Origin: Candidatus Aminicenantota bacterium
GTDB lineage: Bacteria; Acidobacteriota; UBA4820; DSQY01
Reading direction: 5' to 3'
Assembly (NCBI GenBank): GCA_027365515.1
Contig: DAHXMK010000073.1
Span: forward strand, 1 to 7,574
DNA length: 7,574 nt
The position numbers and the translations under genes were made by a program. Shown here one piece after another: positions 5,954-7,574 of the stretch. The notes under the pieces are model-generated. The model was given only the letters and a program-made list of their open reading frames with translations. It did no database searches and was not told the DNA's origin. Position 1 is the stretch's first letter; every line of letters starts with the position of its first letter.

Positions 5954-6708
5954 TCGTACAATGCCCCGGCTGCCTCAAGCGCTACAGGATCACCGACGCC
6001 AGAAGCCGGCTGCTTCGCGTGCGCTGCAAGAGCTGCGGCCAGGAGTTTCTGGTGGCGCCGTCCCAAGAGGCGGCGCACGAGATAAAGGGAAACGGCGACG
6101 GCATCAAGGCGGTGCTTGCCGACATTCAGCGGGATTTCAGGACTCAGCTCGTCGGCGTGCTCTCGAAACAGAAGCTCCACCTATTCGTCGTTGAGGAAGG
6201 TGACGAGGCGCTCAAAGTGATAGCGCGGGAGAAACCGCGGCTGCTGCTCGTCAATCCCTACCTTCCAAAGCTGATGGGCATAGACCTCATAACCCGCGTT
6301 ACGAACGAGGGGGTCCGTCCCGAAACGGTCATACTTCTTGGCGCCATTCACAACCCCAGGCGCTATACCAGGCTTCCTGAATCGCTATACGGCGCCGACG
6401 ACTACATTGATGAAGGATGGAGCGAAGGGGCTATACTCCACAAGCTCACCTATCACCTTCACTTTCCATTACAGGAGACGGCGCAGGGGGACGAGGCCGG
6501 CGAAGGGGCGATGCGCCTGGCGCGAATAGTGCTGACCGACATTCTCGTCTACGAGAGCGCGAGGATGGCGGAGGTCAAGAAGGTGGACGACTTCTTTCGC
6601 GTTTTCGCCGACGAGGCGGCCGAGGGCCGCCGTTACGTCGAGGAGCGTTATCCCGGCAAGGGAAATCTGCTCAGGCAGGTGGTGGCCGATTACCTTCATC
6701 GCCGCTGA
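5950..6708 (+). CDS. MJ0042-type zinc-ribbon protein with degenerate response-regulator receiver domain
   Basis: The 252-residue protein starts at an ATG that overlaps the cheW stop (ATGA), with GGAG 6 nt upstream, so the two are translationally coupled. Residues 5-29 are an MJ0042-type zinc ribbon: Cys5-x2-Cys8 and Cys26-x2-Cys29 with KRYRITDA between them. Residues about 50-160 look like a CheY-type receiver: VLADIQ, FVVEEGDEAL, PRLLLVNPYLPKLMGIDLI and GADDYIDEG follow the receiver order. The phosphorylation site is Asn102 rather than Asp, the acidic pair is reduced to Asp58, and the conserved Lys is not evident, so it probably does not accept phosphate in the normal way. The C-terminal part (about 180-240, ARIVLTDILVYESARM, then FADEAAEGRRYVEERYP) resembles a helical tail that follows zinc ribbons in deltaproteobacterial proteins; that comparison is from memory. 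The likely role is as a partner in the chemosensory complex, binding protein or nucleic acid. Confidence 0.8.
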   Translation: MIVQCPGCLKRYRITDARSRLLRVRCKSCGQEFLVAPSQEAAHEIKGNGDGIKAVLADIQRDFRTQLVGVLSKQKLHLFVVEEGDEALKVIAREKPRLLLVNPYLPKLMGIDLITRVTNEGVRPETVILLGAIHNPRRYTRLPESLYGADDYIDEGWSEGAILHKLTYHLHFPLQETAQGDEAGEGAMRLARIVLTDILVYESARMAEVKKVDDFFRVFADEAAEGRRYVEERYPGKGNLLRQVVADYLHRR

Positions 6709-6719
6709 AGGGGGCTGAC

Positions 6720-7574
6720 ATGGGCGAAGACTGGGCCAAGCTCGCCGCTTCAGGCGATGTCGAAGAACGACGAAGGGCCGCCCTCTTGCTGCTCGAGGAG
6801 CCGTCTCCAGTTGTGCTCCCTCTTCTTCCAGCGCTGCTAGGCGACGCCAACTGGCGCGTTCGGAAGGCGGCGGTGGAAGCGGCCCTCGCGCAATCGCCCA
6901 AGGATGTGATCCCTCTCATGATCGAGGGGCTTCACGACGACGCCAACGCCGGGCGGAGGAACACCTCTCTCGAAGCTCTGGTCAAGCTAGGCCAGGCGGT
7001 ACTTCCCTACGCCTACGAGGCGCTGGTCGAGGAGGACCCGGACGTCAAGCTGGCGCTGATCCTCCTTCTAGGAGAAATCCCGGGAAAGGGTTCCGTTCCC
7101 CACTTGATCTATTACCTCAGCCACGATAACAAGAACATCACCTGCGCGGCTATTACTAGCCTGGGCAAGCTGAAGGACCCAGGCAATCTGCCGGTTCTCT
7201 TCGACCTGATGTCAAGGGGCGATGACTGGGTTCTGTTTCACATCGTTGACGCGCTGGCGGACACAGGCGGGCCTCTTGCGTCGCAAAAGCTGATGGAGCT
7301 CTACGATACGGCCCGTTTTCAGAAAGCCATCCTGAAGGCGCTCGGCAAGATGGGGGACGCCGCCGTCATACCTTTCATCCTGGAGCGCGCGCTTGAATCA
7401 AAGACCCATATCCCGGAGCTGATGAACACGATCGGCAGGATTTACAACGCCTCCATGCCCGAGGCCTTCCTGAGCGGCCATCAGGCCGAAATCAGCCGCC
7501 TTCTCCGAAATCACTTCCCGCTTCCTTTGATCGAGACCATGGATGGAATATGGCAATCCTCCAAGATTCCCGAG
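6720..7574 (+). CDS. HEAT-repeat protein, 3' end outside window
   Basis: The ATG at 6720 is preceded by AAGGGGG (6708-6714), 5 nt upstream, and lies 11 nt after the zinc-ribbon stop. The visible part has 285 residues and no stop. It is built of about six or seven helical HEAT-like repeats of about 30 residues, seen in LLGDANWRVRKAAVEAAL, LHDDANAGRRNTSLEALVKL, SHDNKNITCAAITSLGKL and SRGDDWVLFHIVDALADTG, each with the Asp/Asn turn and paired helices. There is no signal peptide. HEAT arrays are protein-binding scaffolds with no catalytic residues. HEAT-repeat proteins occur in some chemosensory operons, such as Cpc7 of the Myxococcus xanthus Che7 system. A role as scaffold or output partner for the CheW and receiver proteins is therefore plausible but inferred. 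A different domain could follow beyond the window. Confidence 0.85.
   Translation, partial: MGEDWAKLAASGDVEERRRAALLLLEEPSPVVLPLLPALLGDANWRVRKAAVEAALAQSPKDVIPLMIEGLHDDANAGRRNTSLEALVKLGQAVLPYAYEALVEEDPDVKLALILLLGEIPGKGSVPHLIYYLSHDNKNITCAAITSLGKLKDPGNLPVLFDLMSRGDDWVLFHIVDALADTGGPLASQKLMELYDTARFQKAILKALGKMGDAAVIPFILERALESKTHIPELMNTIGRIYNASMPEAFLSGHQAEISRLLRNHFPLPLIETMDGIWQSSKIPE

Noticed and set aside
5883..6194. Plus-strand open frame of 103 codons across the cheW/zinc-ribbon junction
   Set aside because: It overlaps two better-supported genes in another frame and is a low-complexity Arg-rich shadow.

Overview
The window looks like a chromosomal segment of a GC-rich, Gram-negative-type bacterium. 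It joins an insertion-sequence edge to an accessory locus (small cysteine peptides, a secreted gingipain-family protease and an ECF sigma factor) and then to a chemosensory-type operon. CheW proteins with an Ala/Pro-rich N-terminus, next to an MJ0042 zinc-ribbon protein with a receiver-like domain and a HEAT-repeat protein, fit Deltaproteobacteria in the broad sense or an uncultivated relative. No feature fixes the phylum, so this placement is inference. All genes are on the + strand.

Region 1 (1-141) is the 3' end of an IS481/IS3-type DDE transposase and, probably, the outer terminus of its element. Region 2 (147-462) begins with a promoter whose two hexamers match the sigma-70 consensus exactly (TTGACA, 16 bp, TATAAT). 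It is followed by two consecutive genes for 38- and 35-residue paralogous peptides, each with a good ribosome binding site. Both peptides share an N-terminal YEKPxVVYxEKIEARA block and a C-x6-C-G tail. They resemble precursors of ribosomally made, modified peptides, but no modifying enzyme lies in the window.

Region 3 (514-5174) holds a 1374-residue exported C25 (gingipain-like) cysteine peptidase. It has a prodomain, a catalytic domain with His824 and Cys871, and fibronectin-III-like C-terminal domains. An ECF sigma factor starts 5 nt after its stop. Regions 2 and 3 could form one transcription unit: peptide, peptide, secreted protease, sigma factor.

Region 4 (5188-7574) is a second unit with its own promoter (TTGCTT, 17 bp, TATAAT). 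It encodes a CheW-domain adaptor whose start is better placed at 5237, then a zinc-ribbon protein with a degenerate receiver (Asn where the phosphorylated Asp should be) that overlaps the cheW stop by 4 bp, then a HEAT-repeat protein that runs off the window. The shared operon suggests a signalling complex around a chemoreceptor array. The kinase and receptors must lie elsewhere.

The most original element is the pair of tandem cysteine peptides ahead of a secreted clan CD protease. A functional link between them is a hypothesis based on position.
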